Source: Megascapheus bottae (taxonomy: Eukaryota; Chordata; Mammalia; Rodentia; Geomyidae). From it: a DNA stretch of 64,000 nucleotides. Below the pieces are notes generated by a model. That model made no database searches. It worked only from the letters and a program-made list of their open reading frames with translations, and was not told where the DNA came from. The translations under genes were made by a program, and so were the position numbers. The stretch is from NCBI GenBank assembly GCA_024803745.1, contig JANJXV010000043.1:8550018-8614017 (forward strand), given 5' to 3'. Positions 10,043 through 20,867 of this stretch are shown here, piece by piece (within the stretch, counting starts at the first letter, position 1; every line of letters starts with the position of its first letter).

Positions 10043-11151
10043 AAGATTGAGGACAAAGCTCAAAAAATTGAATCACTCCAAAACTAATCTCCAAAGTAAC
10101 AAACATCCCATTAAAAAATGGGCCAAAGACTTAAAAAGAGTCTTCTCTGAACAAGAAATAAAAATGGCCTATAGACACATGAAGAAATGCTCAACATCTC
10201 TGGTCATAAAAGAAATGCAAATCAAAACTCTAAGATTCCACCTCACTCCAGTTAGAATGGCCAGGATCCAAAAAACGAATAACAACAGATGCTGGAGAAG
10301 ATGTGGCCAGGAGGGATCACTACTACACTGTTGGTGGGAGTGCAAACTCGTTCAGCCACTATGGAAAACAGTATGGCAATGCCTCAATAGGCTAAACATA
10401 GAGCTCCCCTATGACCCAGCAATTCCACTACTTGGCATTTATCCAACCGTCCAGAAAATAGGGCATACTAAATCCACTAGCACAACAATGTTCATTGCAG
10501 CATTATTCACCATAGCAAAAATATGGAACCAACCTAGATGTCCCTCAGTTGATGAGGGGATCAACAAGTTGTGGTATTTGTACAAAGTAGAATTCTATGC
10601 TGCTGTCAGAAAAAAACGACATCTCCGCATTTGTTAGGAAATGGAAGTCTTAGAAAAAATCATATTAAGTGAAGTAAGCCAGACTCAAAGGAACACAGGC
10701 TCAATGGTTTCCCTCATTTGTCATAATCAGTAGAAACCTTAGGCTCTACTAGCAGAGATCTGCAATAGAGCAAAACCTTGATACATAAGGCCATATAGTA
10801 TGAAGCTAATTGAAAAGACCTCCAGGATATTGAAACAAAAGCCATATAACAAATGATTGTTGTCCTTAATGTACTATGTTATCTCATCTCTTTTGCTGTC
10901 CCTTCGATATCTCATATTGTTACAGTATATCACTTTGCTATCTGATGCACTGGATTTGTTTGTATTTGGTTATTTGAAATTGGATAGGAAAGGGGGGAAA
11001 ACCAAGACGGGGGGGTGGATGGGTGCGTAATGGGGACCAAGACATGTGAAAGGGTATCAATATATGTGAATTAATGCACATTCTATCTGGCAAATATCAT
11101 GCTACCCTTTTATTAATTACAATAAAAATTATAAAAAAAAGATTGAGGGCA
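10043..11151 (+). mobile_element. 5'-truncated L1 with target-site duplication
   Basis: L1 tail inserted at 10056-11138. It starts in ORF2 (GCTCAAAAAATTGAATCACTC), contains the C-terminal frame and a G-rich 3'UTR stretch, and ends in an A-rich tail. It is flanked by AAGATTGAGGACA (10043-10055) and AAGATTGAGGGCA (11139-11151), a 13-bp duplication with one mismatch, showing a standard retrotransposition event. Confidence 0.95.
10060..10740 (+). pseudogene. L1 ORF2 C-terminal fragment, degraded
   Basis: Readable ORF2 C-terminus with the Cys/His motif ([10 protein letters not shown]...HCWWEC). The frame is lost near 10610, where an extra A in an A-run turns RKNDI into RKKRHL; the ending SQTQRNTGSM continues in another frame up to about 10735. 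Confidence 0.88.
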
Positions 11152-11418
11152 ATTCTTTTTTGCTTTACTAATTTCTCTTTCCCACTCAGATATGAATGTG
11201 TTTCCATGAAAGTTATACTAAGTGACATCCTCAGACAACACTGAGTCTGAGGATGCCTGTTTCTTCTCATACTCACCAGAATTGTTGTAGATTTTCTTCC
11301 CTATTGACATAATACAGAATCACAGTGTTTTATTGATTTGCTTGTCCTATGTAGTGAAAAGGTTGAATATTTATCTGTGGATTTCTTTATGGCCATTTTT
11401 ACCTCTCTTAAAGATTGT
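11152..11418. other. No gene seen; short perfect inverted repeat
   Basis: AT-rich sequence without coding signal. It contains CCTCAGAC and GTCTGAGG separated by eight bases (about 11230-11253), a possible hairpin of unknown meaning. Confidence 0.4.
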
Positions 11419-11612
11419 CTTGGCTGGGATCAGTGGTTCACATCTATAATCCTAGCTACTCAGGAGCTTGAAATATGAGGATCACAATGGAAAGCCAGCT
11501 AGAAATCCAGAAATCGTGCTGTGACACAATGGGTAGACAGTAGCCTTGAGCTGAACAGCTCAAGAACAGCAACCAGGCCCAGAGATCAAGCCCCATTTCC
11601 AAACCAAAAAAA
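11419..11612 (+). mobile_element. Composite SINE
   Basis: Head TATAATCCTAGCTACTCAGG, then the tRNA-like half (GCTGTGACACAATGGGTAGAC, CCCAGAGATCAAGCCCC), then an A-rich tail. Confidence 0.85.
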
Positions 11613-11947
11613 ATACATGACTAAATAAATAAATCAACATTATTTTATCCATCTTTTTCCTCATTGTGAGGTCAACTTACATGTGGACCCTTAATATTAA
11701 GTGCTGAGTATCTGAGAGGCTTTCCTTCAATCTCCTGGGACTGGGGCTCTTTATAAGTGAATACCTCAGACACTTCTCTCATTCTCATCAGCCTTTCCTG
11801 TGCTCTGAATAAAGATTTGATTTATGAAATCCCTTTTGTCATTTTTTCCTCATATTTAATGAAATACTACAGAACTTTCCAGAAAGTACTACTCTTCGCT
11901 ATATCTACAATTACATTCTATGTGGTTTCCTGTTGTAATTTCAGCTT

Positions 11948-12046
11948 CAGGTCTAACAGGCTGAGATGTGAGGATGGCGCCTCCAAGCTAGGTTGGGCAG
12001 GAAAGTCTGTGACACTCTTATCTCTACCCATAAACTGCTGAAAGTA
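11948..12046 (+). mobile_element. SINE head fragment
   Basis: Only the B1-like half is present (AACAGGCTGAGATGTGAGG, GGGCAGGAAAGTCTGTGACA). A second complete SINE follows immediately. Confidence 0.7.
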
Positions 12047-12047
12047 A

Positions 12048-12236
12048 ACTGGGCAACGTGTGCTTACACCTGAATCCTAACTACTCGGGAGCCAGACATC
12101 TGATGATCACAGATCAAACCCAGCCTGGACATGAAAATCCATCAGACTCTTACCTCAAATTAACCACCAGAAAACTGAAAGTGGTGCTGTGGCTCAAACA
12201 GATAGCACCCAGGCCTAGAGTTCAATGCCCACAACA
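12048..12236 (+). mobile_element. Composite SINE
   Basis: Head ACCTGAATCCTAACTACTCG and the ATTAACCACCAGAAAACTG linker, then GTGGTGCTGTGGCTCAAAC and a GA-rich tail that grew into the next microsatellite. Confidence 0.85.
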
Positions 12237-12257
12237 GAGAGAGAGAGAGAGACAGAG

Positions 12258-12318
<61 letters not shown>

Positions 12319-12375
12319 CAAACAGAGACAGAGAGAGACAGAGAGACAGAGACAGAGAGACAGAGACAGACAGGT
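12236..12375 (+). repeat. (GA)n with GACA variants
   Basis: About 140 bases of GAGA with regularly interspersed GACAGA units, on the tail of the preceding SINE. Confidence 0.95.
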
Positions 12376-12606
12376 GATCTCTCTCTAGTAAGGAAACAGC
12401 AAACAATGTACTGAATGGAGAAACCTGGACGGTTCTAAGATCTAGATTACACTGGAGCCTGCATTCGCCCTGTCACTCAGCACTGTGTCCCAGCCAGAGC
12501 AATCCATCAAGAGAAAGAAAAAGGTGCATCCAAAGTGATAAAACAAATCCCAGAATGTCACTATGCATACAAGATGTGACCTCTACTAAAGCAACTCCAA
12601 AAATCA

Positions 12607-12824
12607 ATTCTGGTGAAGTGGCTCAAGCCTGAACCCCCAGATACTCCACAGGCTGAGATCTGAGGATGGAAGCTCACAGTAGTCCTGAGCAGGAAGTCCT
12701 CCAGGACCTTATTTCTACTTAAATAAGAATAAGACAGACAGAAGTGGAGTTGTGGCACAAGTGATAGAGCACGAACCTTGAGCACAAAAGGTTAGGAAGA
12801 ACCCAGAAGTCCAGGCCTAGAAGC

Positions 12825-12825
<1 letters not shown>
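12607..12825 (+). mobile_element. Composite SINE
   Basis: GAAGTGGCTCAAGCCTGAAC head, GGAGTTGTGGCACAAGTGAT tRNA-like half and CA tail. Paralogue of 5735-5960. Confidence 0.82.

Positions 12826-12871
<46 letters not shown>
12826..12871 (+). repeat. (CA)n microsatellite
   Basis: Uninterrupted CA run at the SINE tail. Confidence 0.95.
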
Positions 12872-12873
<2 letters not shown>

Positions 12874-12941
12874 TCCATTTTTCAATAGGATCAGGAGGTG
12901 ATCATATATTCCTGCTTTTATTTAGGGGGTTTCATTTCTTT

Positions 12942-12944
<3 letters not shown>

Positions 12945-12992
<48 letters not shown>

Positions 12993-13020
12993 GTCTGTGT
13001 GTCTGTGTCTGTGTCTGTGT
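12945..13020 (+). repeat. (TG)n/(TCTG)n microsatellite
   Basis: TG run with TTTG and TCTG variants, expanded compared with its paralogue at 6105-6132. Confidence 0.95.
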
Positions 13021-13250
13021 TGCTCTTGGAGCTTGAACTCAGAACCTGGGCATTGTCCATGACTCTTTTTGCTCAAGGATTCTGCTCTTCTGCTTGAGCC
13101 ACAGCTCCTTTTTAGTGGTCACTGAAGAGAAGACTCTACAGACTTTTTTGCCCCACTGGCTTTTAACTCTAAATCCTCACATCTCAGCCTCCTAAGTATT
13201 TCAAATTACAGGCCTGAGCCAGCAGCACCTAGCTGAGATTGTTTTCTTTT
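13020..13250 (-). mobile_element. Composite SINE, minus strand
   Basis: Antisense tRNA-like half (GAACTCAGAACCTGGGCATT) and head (CTCAGCCTCCTAAGTATTTC). Paralogue of 6105-6356. Confidence 0.85.
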
Positions 13251-13274
13251 TCCTTTTTCTCTTTCTTTAGTTTT

Positions 13275-13510
13275 TTTTGGTTCATTCTTGGACTTGAACT
13301 CTGAGTGTGGGTGCTGTCCCTGAGATCTTCAGCTCACCACTACCACCGTACTCCTTGATGCATACACCCAATCTGGTTTTCTTGTGGTTAATTGGAGATA
13401 AGAGTCTCACAGGCTTTAGTGCCTTGGCTGGTTTTGAACCAAAATCCTCAGACCATAGCCTCCTGAGTCGCTAGAATGACAGGAGTAAGCCCCCATGCCC
13501 AGTGGTGTTT
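13275..13510 (-). mobile_element. Composite SINE, minus strand
   Basis: Antisense halves GGACTTGAACTCTGAGTGTG and AGCCTCCTGAGTCGCTAGAA. Paralogue of 6395-6625. Confidence 0.83.
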
Positions 13511-14772
13511 TCTAAGCTGACTTCATAGAAATCCAGCAATTGGGCCAAGGGGAGCAGTAACAGAAAGTAAGGAAGTTGGGGCTGATATGAGAGAAATGAA
13601 GATCAGAAAATACAAATATCCTGTTAACCAGGGTGGATACATTCATTAAATAATAATAATTAAATGATCATGCATTTATTTAACCCACTGAACAGGGCAC
13701 TGAGCTATTCTCATAATATTCTGAGTGGATATTAAGGATAACATATATGAGGTAACAAATATAATTGTATAGGTTGCTGAGTGTCTCAGTGTGCTTCTGT
13801 CCAAATAAAACGTGGGATTTTTATCTATAATTTCAAAGCATAAGAAACTTTAAAGAAAAAAATTTAAAAATTTTTTCCTATAGAGATCAAGTGATCTATT
13901 ACATGTCCAAAGATTCTTCAAGGTAGAAGCTAAATAGACATGGCTCCAGAGATTTAGCCCCTGTTGAAATAAATAGATCCTTTAAGGATTCCTTTATTTA
14001 ATCAAAACAAAAGGAAAAAAACAAAAATAATATCTTCCCTATGGAATAAATTAATTCCTCTCACCCTGTAACAGCCCACAATAATGCAAGAAATTAACCT
14101 AAAAATTTATCCATAATGTCATCTTCACTTTAACTCATGGGAACAAAATGGTTTGGAGACAGGAAAGACTTTTCATTTCATAAAGACAATTATTTCATGA
14201 AAGGCAATTCATTTCATGAGGACATCTTAGTACATTCATCGATTGAGTTGCAAGAAACTGCACAAGGTTCTGACTCCCTTCTTTGAATCCAGTCTCCATG
14301 AAAACTGCAGTCGACAAACTTCTAAGGAGGAGTTGGGGAGATAAGAAAGCTTCAGTGATAACCAAAATACAGAACCATGGTAGCCTGGTAAACACAGGGG
14401 AAATGTAAATTTATGACCAGCGAGGGAAAACAAGACAAAAAGAAAATGGGGCGTGTAGCAGGCAATCCTCTGGAATAGTGAGGATGGGAAGGGCCAGAAG
14501 GAACTCACATGTGCAGGTGAGGTCCCAGAACTCTAAGGCACTTGGAGTTCAGGCTTTGTGAACTCTGATTTCCTTCACTTCTGTCACTTGCTGCAACCTA
14601 GAGTGCCTTTCTCATGAAGTTCCTTTCTGGAAGGTCTCTTGATTTTCTTCACTCTTTCCCAATAATCAGCATTATCTGTCAGCTTTGCTACATCAATTAT
14701 GTATTTATTAATCCCCCGCTTAAGCTGCATTATGCACCAAGTATTATCTTTTGGGTTCCAGGCCAGGGAATT

Positions 14773-14866
14773 GTGTGTCTGTGTGTCTGTGCATCTCTGT
14801 GTCTATGTGTGTCTATGTCTGGGTGTGTGTCTGTGTCTGTCTGTCTGTGTGTATATGTGTGTCTCT
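14773..14866 (+). repeat. (TG)n/(TCTG)n microsatellite
   Basis: Mixed TGTG, TCTG, CATC and TATG units; paralogue of 7878-7985. Confidence 0.92.
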
Positions 14867-15090
14867 AGGCCTGGCCCTTCAACTCTAACACTGGCACTTT
14901 CCTCAGCTACTTTTGCTCTAGGCTACCACTCTACTATTTGACCTGCAGCTCCATGTCCAGCTTCTTCTGTCATTTTTTGGAAATAAGGCTCTCAGGGCTT
15001 TCCTGCCCAGGCTGGCTTTGAACTTCCATTGTCAGACCTCAGACTCCTGAGCAATGATGGTTACATGGATGAACCACCAGTGCTGTCATA
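14867..15090 (-). mobile_element. Composite SINE, minus strand
   Basis: Antisense tRNA-like half (GGCCCTTCAACTCTAACACT) and head (CAGACCTCAGACTCCTGAG). Paralogue of 7986-8212. Confidence 0.8.
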
Positions 15091-15183
15091 TTTGACCAAA
15101 AATATATGGTATATTTCCCAGTAGTGTCCATAACAAAATCTAGCCAACAACAAATTATTAGTAAGGAAGAATTCCCCTTCGTG

Positions 15184-15225
15184 GTTGTGTGTGTCTGTGT
15201 CTGTGTCTGTGTATGTCTGTATGTA
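15184..15225 (+). repeat. (TG/TCTG)n microsatellite
   Basis: Short GTGTCTGTGTCTGTG stretch at the tail of the next minus-strand SINE. Confidence 0.85.
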
Positions 15226-15425
15226 CATGCGCCAGTCATAGTACTTGAAATGTGCACCTGAGCACTGCCCCTGAGCTACTGAGCCATAACAAGTGAACTG
15301 CAGCTCACGTGTGGCTTTTTGGTGATTAATTAGGAATGAGAATCTCATGGACTTCCCTGCCTGAAGCTTCAATTGCAGCCTCGTAGTAGCTAGAATGCAA
15401 GCTGTGAGCCACTGGCACCCAACGT
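15226..15425 (-). mobile_element. Composite SINE, minus strand
   Basis: Antisense halves including GAGCCATAACAAGTGAACTG and GTAGCTAGAATGCAAGCTGT, ending GCCACTGGCACCC. Complete here, whereas the paralogue at 8412-8570 is cut by a breakpoint. Confidence 0.82.
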
Positions 15426-15715
15426 TCCTCACTTAGTTTTGCACACGCACACTGGCTTCAGTGTGCACAGAATGGTTTTCTATGTATTCCAACTGGAAAA
15501 GGGGGCATTTCTGTGGTATTTCTACACAGGCATATACTGTGTTTTGATCACAATAAATCCCTCTGTAGCTCTTTCTTTGGCCCATAGTTCCTGCTCCTGA
15601 TTTCAACAGGGTTTAGTGGATTTTATCTTCATCTTCACACATATTCTGTATTTCTCAATCCCACCATTCCCTCCTCTCCCTCAGGCTTCTCCCCCATAAA
15701 CATTTACATTCACGG

Positions 15716-16110
15716 CAGATAAATAATAGGTATAGAGATAATAGAGAATACAAAGGGAGATGCTAACAAAGATGCAGTTACCTAGGTAGATAATCGATCA
15801 ACAGACACATAATAGATGGTCTATTACATACATACATACATCAGGAGGTAATAGAAAAAGGTAGATAGATATATAACTAATTGAGAGACAGGCAGGTATG
15901 CACAAAGGTAGATAGATAATAGATACACACAGGCATACATACATATACAACAGTAGACACTTATATTGATATTGAGATCGCAGACAGTAGCCTGGTATGT
16001 ATATGATAGGTAGACACATATATACATAAATAATAAACATGCGGAGGGTTGAAATGTAGGTAAAAATATAGGTAGCTGAGTAGTACATACATAGATATAT
16101 GGATATTTAA
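15716..16110 (+). repeat. Degenerate GATA/CATA-rich region
   Basis: About 400 bases rich in TAGATA, CATACA and GATAAT units, strongly interrupted. It lies where the inverted paralogue carries the pure (CTAT)n at 3046-3106. Confidence 0.8.
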
Positions 16111-16375
16111 CTGTGAAGATGAGAACGCACATACCATTTGTCTTTGTGAACCTGGGTTATTTTGCTACAGATGACATGATCTACACTTCCAGTCATTTTC
16201 CTCCACAGGATGGAATCCATTCTTCCTAAAGATTGAAGAATATTCCATTATGTGTCCATCTCTGTTCTCCATTCATCCACGGAAGGACAGCAGGGCTGAG
16301 TTCATTGCTTGTCTCAACCTAGAAGGCCTGTGCCTTCCTTTCCTACTCCTACTTATAAGAATCCATCTTCCTTGG
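16111..16375. other. Likely old L1 remnant, no gene seen
   Basis: The phrases GAATATTCCATTATGTGTCCATC and CATTCATCCACGGAAGGACA resemble the antisense end of L1 ORF2. This is weak and degraded. Confidence 0.4.
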
Positions 16376-18926
16376 CGCCGAGACAATAGGGATGCTGCCT
16401 AGCTCTCTCTCACAAAAAGAGAAAACCAAGGAGTCCCACGAACCAATTATCTTAAGAAATCCACAACAATAAACTCAAAAACCAACAGAGAAGAACTCAA
16501 ACCGGAAAAGAAATCCAGATAAAGCCCACATCCAACTTTCTCAAAGAATTCAGAATATGAGGACCCCTCCCCCACCTCTCCCCACTGCCTCCAAGCCAAG
16601 CAAAGTGGCAGCAGAGGCCGCCGGGCCGGCCAGCCCAAACACTGCAGAAACCAGCACAGGACCGGGACAGTGAGCTGCTGAAGCAGCAGAAACCAGACGC
16701 AGAACCAGAACAGCAAGCAGCGGAAACTAGACGTGGACCACAGGCTATGGAGGAGACCTGAGGGGAGTAAAAGACTCCCCAACACCTTGGAACATCCGCA
16801 GACGGAACGCAGAGGCATGAGTAACACAGCTGGTCCCCGAACACATCTGGAAAACAAAGCTCGTGCCAAGCAATAGAACTTAACTCAGCCCCCTCCACCC
16901 CACCCGAGAAAGACTGGCCCGAGCAGGTAGGCAAGGAATTTAGTATACTGTCCCTTCCCTCAACAGCCCCCTCCCTCAGGCCATTGACTGGAAATTGACA
17001 GGCAGGCTACATAAGACCCAGCACCCCACCAAGAGAGGCGGAGCTGTCCCAACTCCTACCTGCCTAATGAGCTCAACTCCCAGCCCTCTGACTGGAGACT
17101 GACAGGCAGGCAGACCCTAAGACTCAGCACCTCATCAGAGGAGGTGGAGCTGTCCCAGCTCCCACTCTCCCACCAGACTCCTTTCCCAGGCCACTGGATC
17201 TGGAGAGTAGAGGGCACTGGGACCCTGCCTTACAACAGCAGGTAGGGTGTGCAAGGAAAATAGGAACCAGCATCAGTCCCCCTTCAGTTCTTGAGCGGTG
17301 CATCCTTCAGCTGGGGATCCTGAGCAAGACAGCACCGAGGGGCCCCCCAGACACAGACTCTCAGACAAAGCAGTGGAAACACAGCAGGGAGAAAGCAAAT
17401 CATCAAAATCAAAGCAGAATTAAATAATCTGGAATCCAGAAAAACTACAGAAAGAATCAACAAAACAAGGAGTTGGTTCTATGAAAGAATTAACAAAAAT
17501 GACAAACAGCTAGAAAATCTTACCGAATAAAGTAGAGAGCTTACCAAAATAAACAAAATCACAAAGGAAAATGGTAATATCATGGCGGAAATTACCAAGA
17601 TCCAGAATATCATGAGGGAATACTTCTCAATCCTTTACGCCAACAAATTTGAAAATCTAAAAGAAATGGATGAATTCCTAGCCAATATTAACATACCCAC
17701 ACTGAACCAAGAAGAACTAAGCCAAATCAACAGGCCTATTTCTAGCTATGAAATAGAAATGGCAATTAGAGAACTTACACCTAAGAAAAGCCCAGGGCCA
17801 CATAGATTCACAGCTGAATTCTATAAGGTCTTCAAAGCAGAGCTCACACCACTACTCTTCAATCTCTTCAATGAAATTGGAAATGAAGGTTCTTTACCAA
17901 ACTCATTCTATGAAGCCAGTATAACCCTCATCCCAAAACGAGACAGAGATTCATCAAAGAAAGAGAACTATAGACCTATTTCCTTGATGAACATCGATGC
18001 AAAACTTCTCAACAAAATACTGGCCAACCATCTACAACTCATCAAAAAAATTATACACATGATCAAACAGGATTCATCACAGGGAGGCAAAGCTGGTCCA
18101 CCATACGCAATTCAATTAATATAATTCAACACATCAACAGGAGCAAGGACAAAAATCACATGATTGTCTCAATAGATGCGGAAAAGGCATTTGACAAGAT
18201 CCAATACCCCTTTATGTTAAAAGCTTTGGAGAAACTAGGACTCGATGGAACATTCCTCAATATAAGCTGTGTATGAGAAACCCACTGCTAGTATTACACT
18301 TAGTGGTGAAAATCTAAAGCCATTCCCTCTCAAATCAGGAACGAGACAAGGATACCAACTCTCTTCACTAACCTTTAACATAGTAATAGAATTCCTAGCC
18401 AGTGCAATGAGGCAAGAAGCAAGCAAAAAGGGCATCCAAGTAGGGAAAGAGGAAGTAAAACAATCCCTTTTTGCAGATGACATGATTCTGTATTTAAAGA
18501 ATCCTATAGACTCTACTCCCAAGCTCCTTGAGCTGATTCAAAACTTTGGAAGTGTACCAGGCTATAAAATTAACCCTCAAAGATCAACTGCCTTCCTTTA
18601 CGCTAACAGTGAGAGGAACGAGGCAATAATCAGGAAAGCAACCCCTTTCACAATAGCCTCAAAGAAAATAAAGTACCTAGGAATTAGCTTAACTAAGAAT
18701 GTAAAGGATCTTTTTGATGAAAACTTTAAAACCCTAAAAAAGGAAATTAAAGCAGAATTAAGGAAATGGAAAAACCTCCCATGCTCCTGGATTGGAGAAA
18801 TCAAGGTTGTGAAACTGACAATCTTGCCAAGGGCTATCTACAAATTCAACGCAATACCCATCAATATCCCAATGGCATTCTTTAAATAAATAGAAGAGGC
18901 AATTCAAAATTTCATATGGAATAAAA
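16376..18926 (+). mobile_element. Internally deleted L1
   Basis: Starts with the L1 5' end (GGCGCCGAGACAATAGGGAT) and a plus-strand 5'UTR to about 17393, then jumps straight into ORF2 at ATCATCAAAATCAAAGCAG, which corresponds to about 36595 in the full-length plus-strand copy. The 3' part of the 5'UTR, all of ORF1 and the ORF2 endonuclease domain are missing. The element ends abruptly at about 18926 after TTCAAAATTTCATATGGAAT, without 3'UTR or poly(A). Confidence 0.9.
17405..18926 (+). pseudogene. L1 ORF2 reverse-transcriptase fragment
   Basis: Reverse-transcriptase part of ORF2p, readable at 17582-18124 ([15 protein letters not shown]) and 18269-18889 ([10 protein letters not shown], then [12 protein letters not shown]). 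FADD is the RT active-site signature and is intact. Disruptions are a stop near 17527-17529, a frameshift near 18030-18125, a small deletion near 18260 and a stop near 18887. It is not functional because the endonuclease and C-terminus are absent. Confidence 0.9.
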
Positions 18927-18929
18927 TCT

Positions 18930-19335
18930 TTAATAACATTTCTCCCCTTCTGTCTTCATTCTTCTACCATCCTCTGTCCTACCCTCTAGGTTTCCATTAC
19001 CCCATTATCTGATACTCAGAAACATAATAATAAATTCTTCATTTTGTAGAAATATATAGGGGGTTTTCTTAAGACATATGTCACTGTCCTTCTACTACTA
19101 TATGAATATGTGCTCTCAAGTTTGACCTTAATATGGGGGAGAAGTCAAAGCTTTGTGTTTTATGATTTCTCACAGTGAAATGGAAAGAAGCAGATGGGTC
19201 ATTAAAAAGTTAGGAACGAGGAGAGAGTGAAGGCACGAGTAGGGGAAGGTGACATTTTTGGAGAAGTGATATTGATGGAGATATATTATATTCAAACACT
19301 GCTTTGGTAACTGTCAAATCCTTAGTACAACTACT
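18930..19335. mobile_element. Old L1 3'-end remnants
   Basis: The reverse complement of 18930-19180 contains GGGGAGAAATGTTATTAAAG, like 23530-23550 in an old L1 tail. From about 19211 a plus-strand L1-like 3' end runs into a TAA-rich tail (ACTGCTTTGGTAACTGTCAA, CCTTAGTACAACTACTTA). Family assignment is by resemblance only. Confidence 0.5.
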
Positions 19336-19381
19336 TATAATAATAATAATAATAATAATAATAGTAATAATAATAATAATA
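19336..19381 (+). repeat. (TAA)n microsatellite
   Basis: About 15 TAA units with one TAG interruption. The other palindrome arm has only a short ATTATTATTTTTGAG here (about 21490-21503), so the array expanded after the inverted duplication or contracted on the other side. Confidence 0.93.
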
Positions 19382-19725
19382 GGGATAAAAGAACTTGTCA
19401 GTGGTGGAAGATGGCGGCGGTTCAGTGTGAGTCTTTCTGTGCTCTCCTCTAGAATCATAGGGGAAAGTTCATACCCAAAGATCATCATTAAGTACGCTTT
19501 AGCACCACAGCGATCTCAGGCAGAGTGGAAAAAGGCAGAAAACTGAAGCAAGAAGACAGTGTGGAGCACTGCTAGCTGCTCAGAGCCAACACGGAGAGAA
19601 AGCCTTTCTCCTTAACCTGAGCACACAGCTCTTCTTGGCTGCACAGACCAGTGCCAGACAGAGCCTTCGCAAGCCCAGAGACATCACCCAGCCATGTCGC
19701 AGAACTACCAGCTTCATGGAACCAG

Positions 19726-20430
19726 TGAGGAGCACAGCGAATATCTATATATTTTCTATAAACCTATGTTAGCCATTTGTATTTTTATATTTGTATTGAT
19801 TTGCATGTTTATACTTGTATTTCCTTAACTTGCCTTTCTGCTTCTGCATTTCTGCTTGCTAAAACCCTGAGAAATGCAACTGCTGTCCTTGTGGCTAATC
19901 TACAACCACCCATTTGTCCTTGGTTCCCAGACTGAGCTACACTGTAGTAAGGAGTATACACATTCCAAGCCGGAGCTAGAGATAGTAGCCATCTGGTACC
20001 TAGAAAGTCGGACTTTCGAGGGCCAGCAAACTTGGGCAAATGTCAACCAATCACAAGTCCGTTACCATGGAGATCCCCCTAGACCTACATCTGGCATAAA
20101 ACCATCCTCTTAAAATGACAGCCAGCTAGACTGACCAATGATTAGCCATGACCCCTTTCCTGCTTTGTATTGCACCAATCATTTAATGGAATTATAGGAT
20201 AAATTTCCCGCGTGGTGTATTTATTTGTTGCTATTACTTGCTGGGGCCTTCCCCCTACCTAAAAATGTATAAAAGGGGCTGTAATCTTGTGCTCAGGGGC
20301 TCTGGTCTGCACTCGACTATCATTGCGCAGAGACCCGTGCTCGAGCTCCTCAATAAACGACTCATTGCAATTTGCATTGACCTTTGGTCTCTGGCTACGG
20401 GGGGGGGGGCTTCAAGTTTCTCTGCACAAT
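19726..20430 (+). mobile_element. Solo-LTR-like insertion
   Basis: About 705 bases present in the left palindrome arm only, flanked by the 5-bp direct repeat ACCAG (19721-19725 and 20431-20435). It has LTR hallmarks in order: CCAAT motifs (ACCAATCATT), a TATA box (TATAAAA, 20268-20274), a poly(A) signal AATAAA (20352-20357) and a G-run followed by TTCA (20401-20414). No primer-binding site or gag/pol sequence follows, as expected for a solo LTR. Exact ends are uncertain; an LTR end at 20414 is an alternative. Confidence 0.65.
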
Positions 20431-20867
20431 ACCAGAAAACCCATCAAGTTTTGAGTACCTCCATAGAAAGACATTGGGAAGGGATCCTCTTCTCCACCAG
20501 CCTAGAGCAGCGCCATCGTGACTGCTGGCAAAGACCCAGCCAAAACAACTGTAGTCTGAGAAGTGGTGCTGGCAGCGCCATCATTCAAAAGGGCAAATGT
20601 ATTCCCAGAGGCAGCTTGGCCGGATGTCTGGTCCTGGCGCTATCAGAAGTCCTGGGCATGGCCGCTGTCCTGGTAAACAAAGCCCCTCATGAAGCCACTG
20701 TTTTGTTTTTTGTTTCCTGCCCAATCAAAAAAATGATCAGCAAAACTGCACAGCCAAATCGGAAGAGAAAAAATTTTTGGAAAGGTTGGATCCCGAATTT
20801 AGTGGAGATACAAGTTTCCTATCCTGTGCCCCACAAAAAGACAAACTGAAGATTAACATTTTTTTTT

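Larger units (their letters stand above)
12568..15715 (+). repeat. Direct copy 2 of the triplicated segment
   Basis: Begins with AGATGTGACCT like 5698 and follows the same order of SINEs, unique core and microsatellites through about 15400. It then continues (15425-15715) into sequence otherwise present only in the inverted copy (3107-3390), for example the GTGCACAGAATGGTTTTCTA block. It is the most complete and most diverged of the three copies. Confidence 0.87.
19225..20682 (+). repeat. Left arm of a large imperfect palindrome
   Basis: Aligns with the reverse complement of 20868-21610. Landmarks in order are GAGATATATTATATTCAAAC, GTCAAATCCTTAGTACAACTA, GGGATAAAAGAACTTGTC, CAGTGTGAGTCTTTCTGTGC, CAGAAAACCCATCAA and GAGAAGTGGTGCTGGCAG. 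The middle of this arm carries a roughly 705-bp insertion (19726-20430) absent from the other arm. The arm ends at CCTGGTAAACAAA near 20682. The inner element opens with GGAAGATGGCGGCGG, similar in style to an L1 5'UTR, but I do not recognise the family. Confidence 0.85.

Noticed and set aside
12058..12414. 118-residue Arg/Glu-rich frame
   Set aside because: A translation of a SINE and the (GA)n/(GACA)n microsatellite. The same applies to His/Thr and Cys/Val frames over CA/TG repeats at 3526, 5794, 7722, 8229, 14699, 29005 and 63404.
15798..16132. Cys/Tyr-rich minus-strand frames of about 100 residues
   Set aside because: Translations of the degenerate GATA/CATA repeat region.
20238..20849. 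203-residue plus-strand frame
   Set aside because: It runs from the LTR-like insertion through its G-run into the palindrome arm; no protein motif is visible and the parts have different origins.
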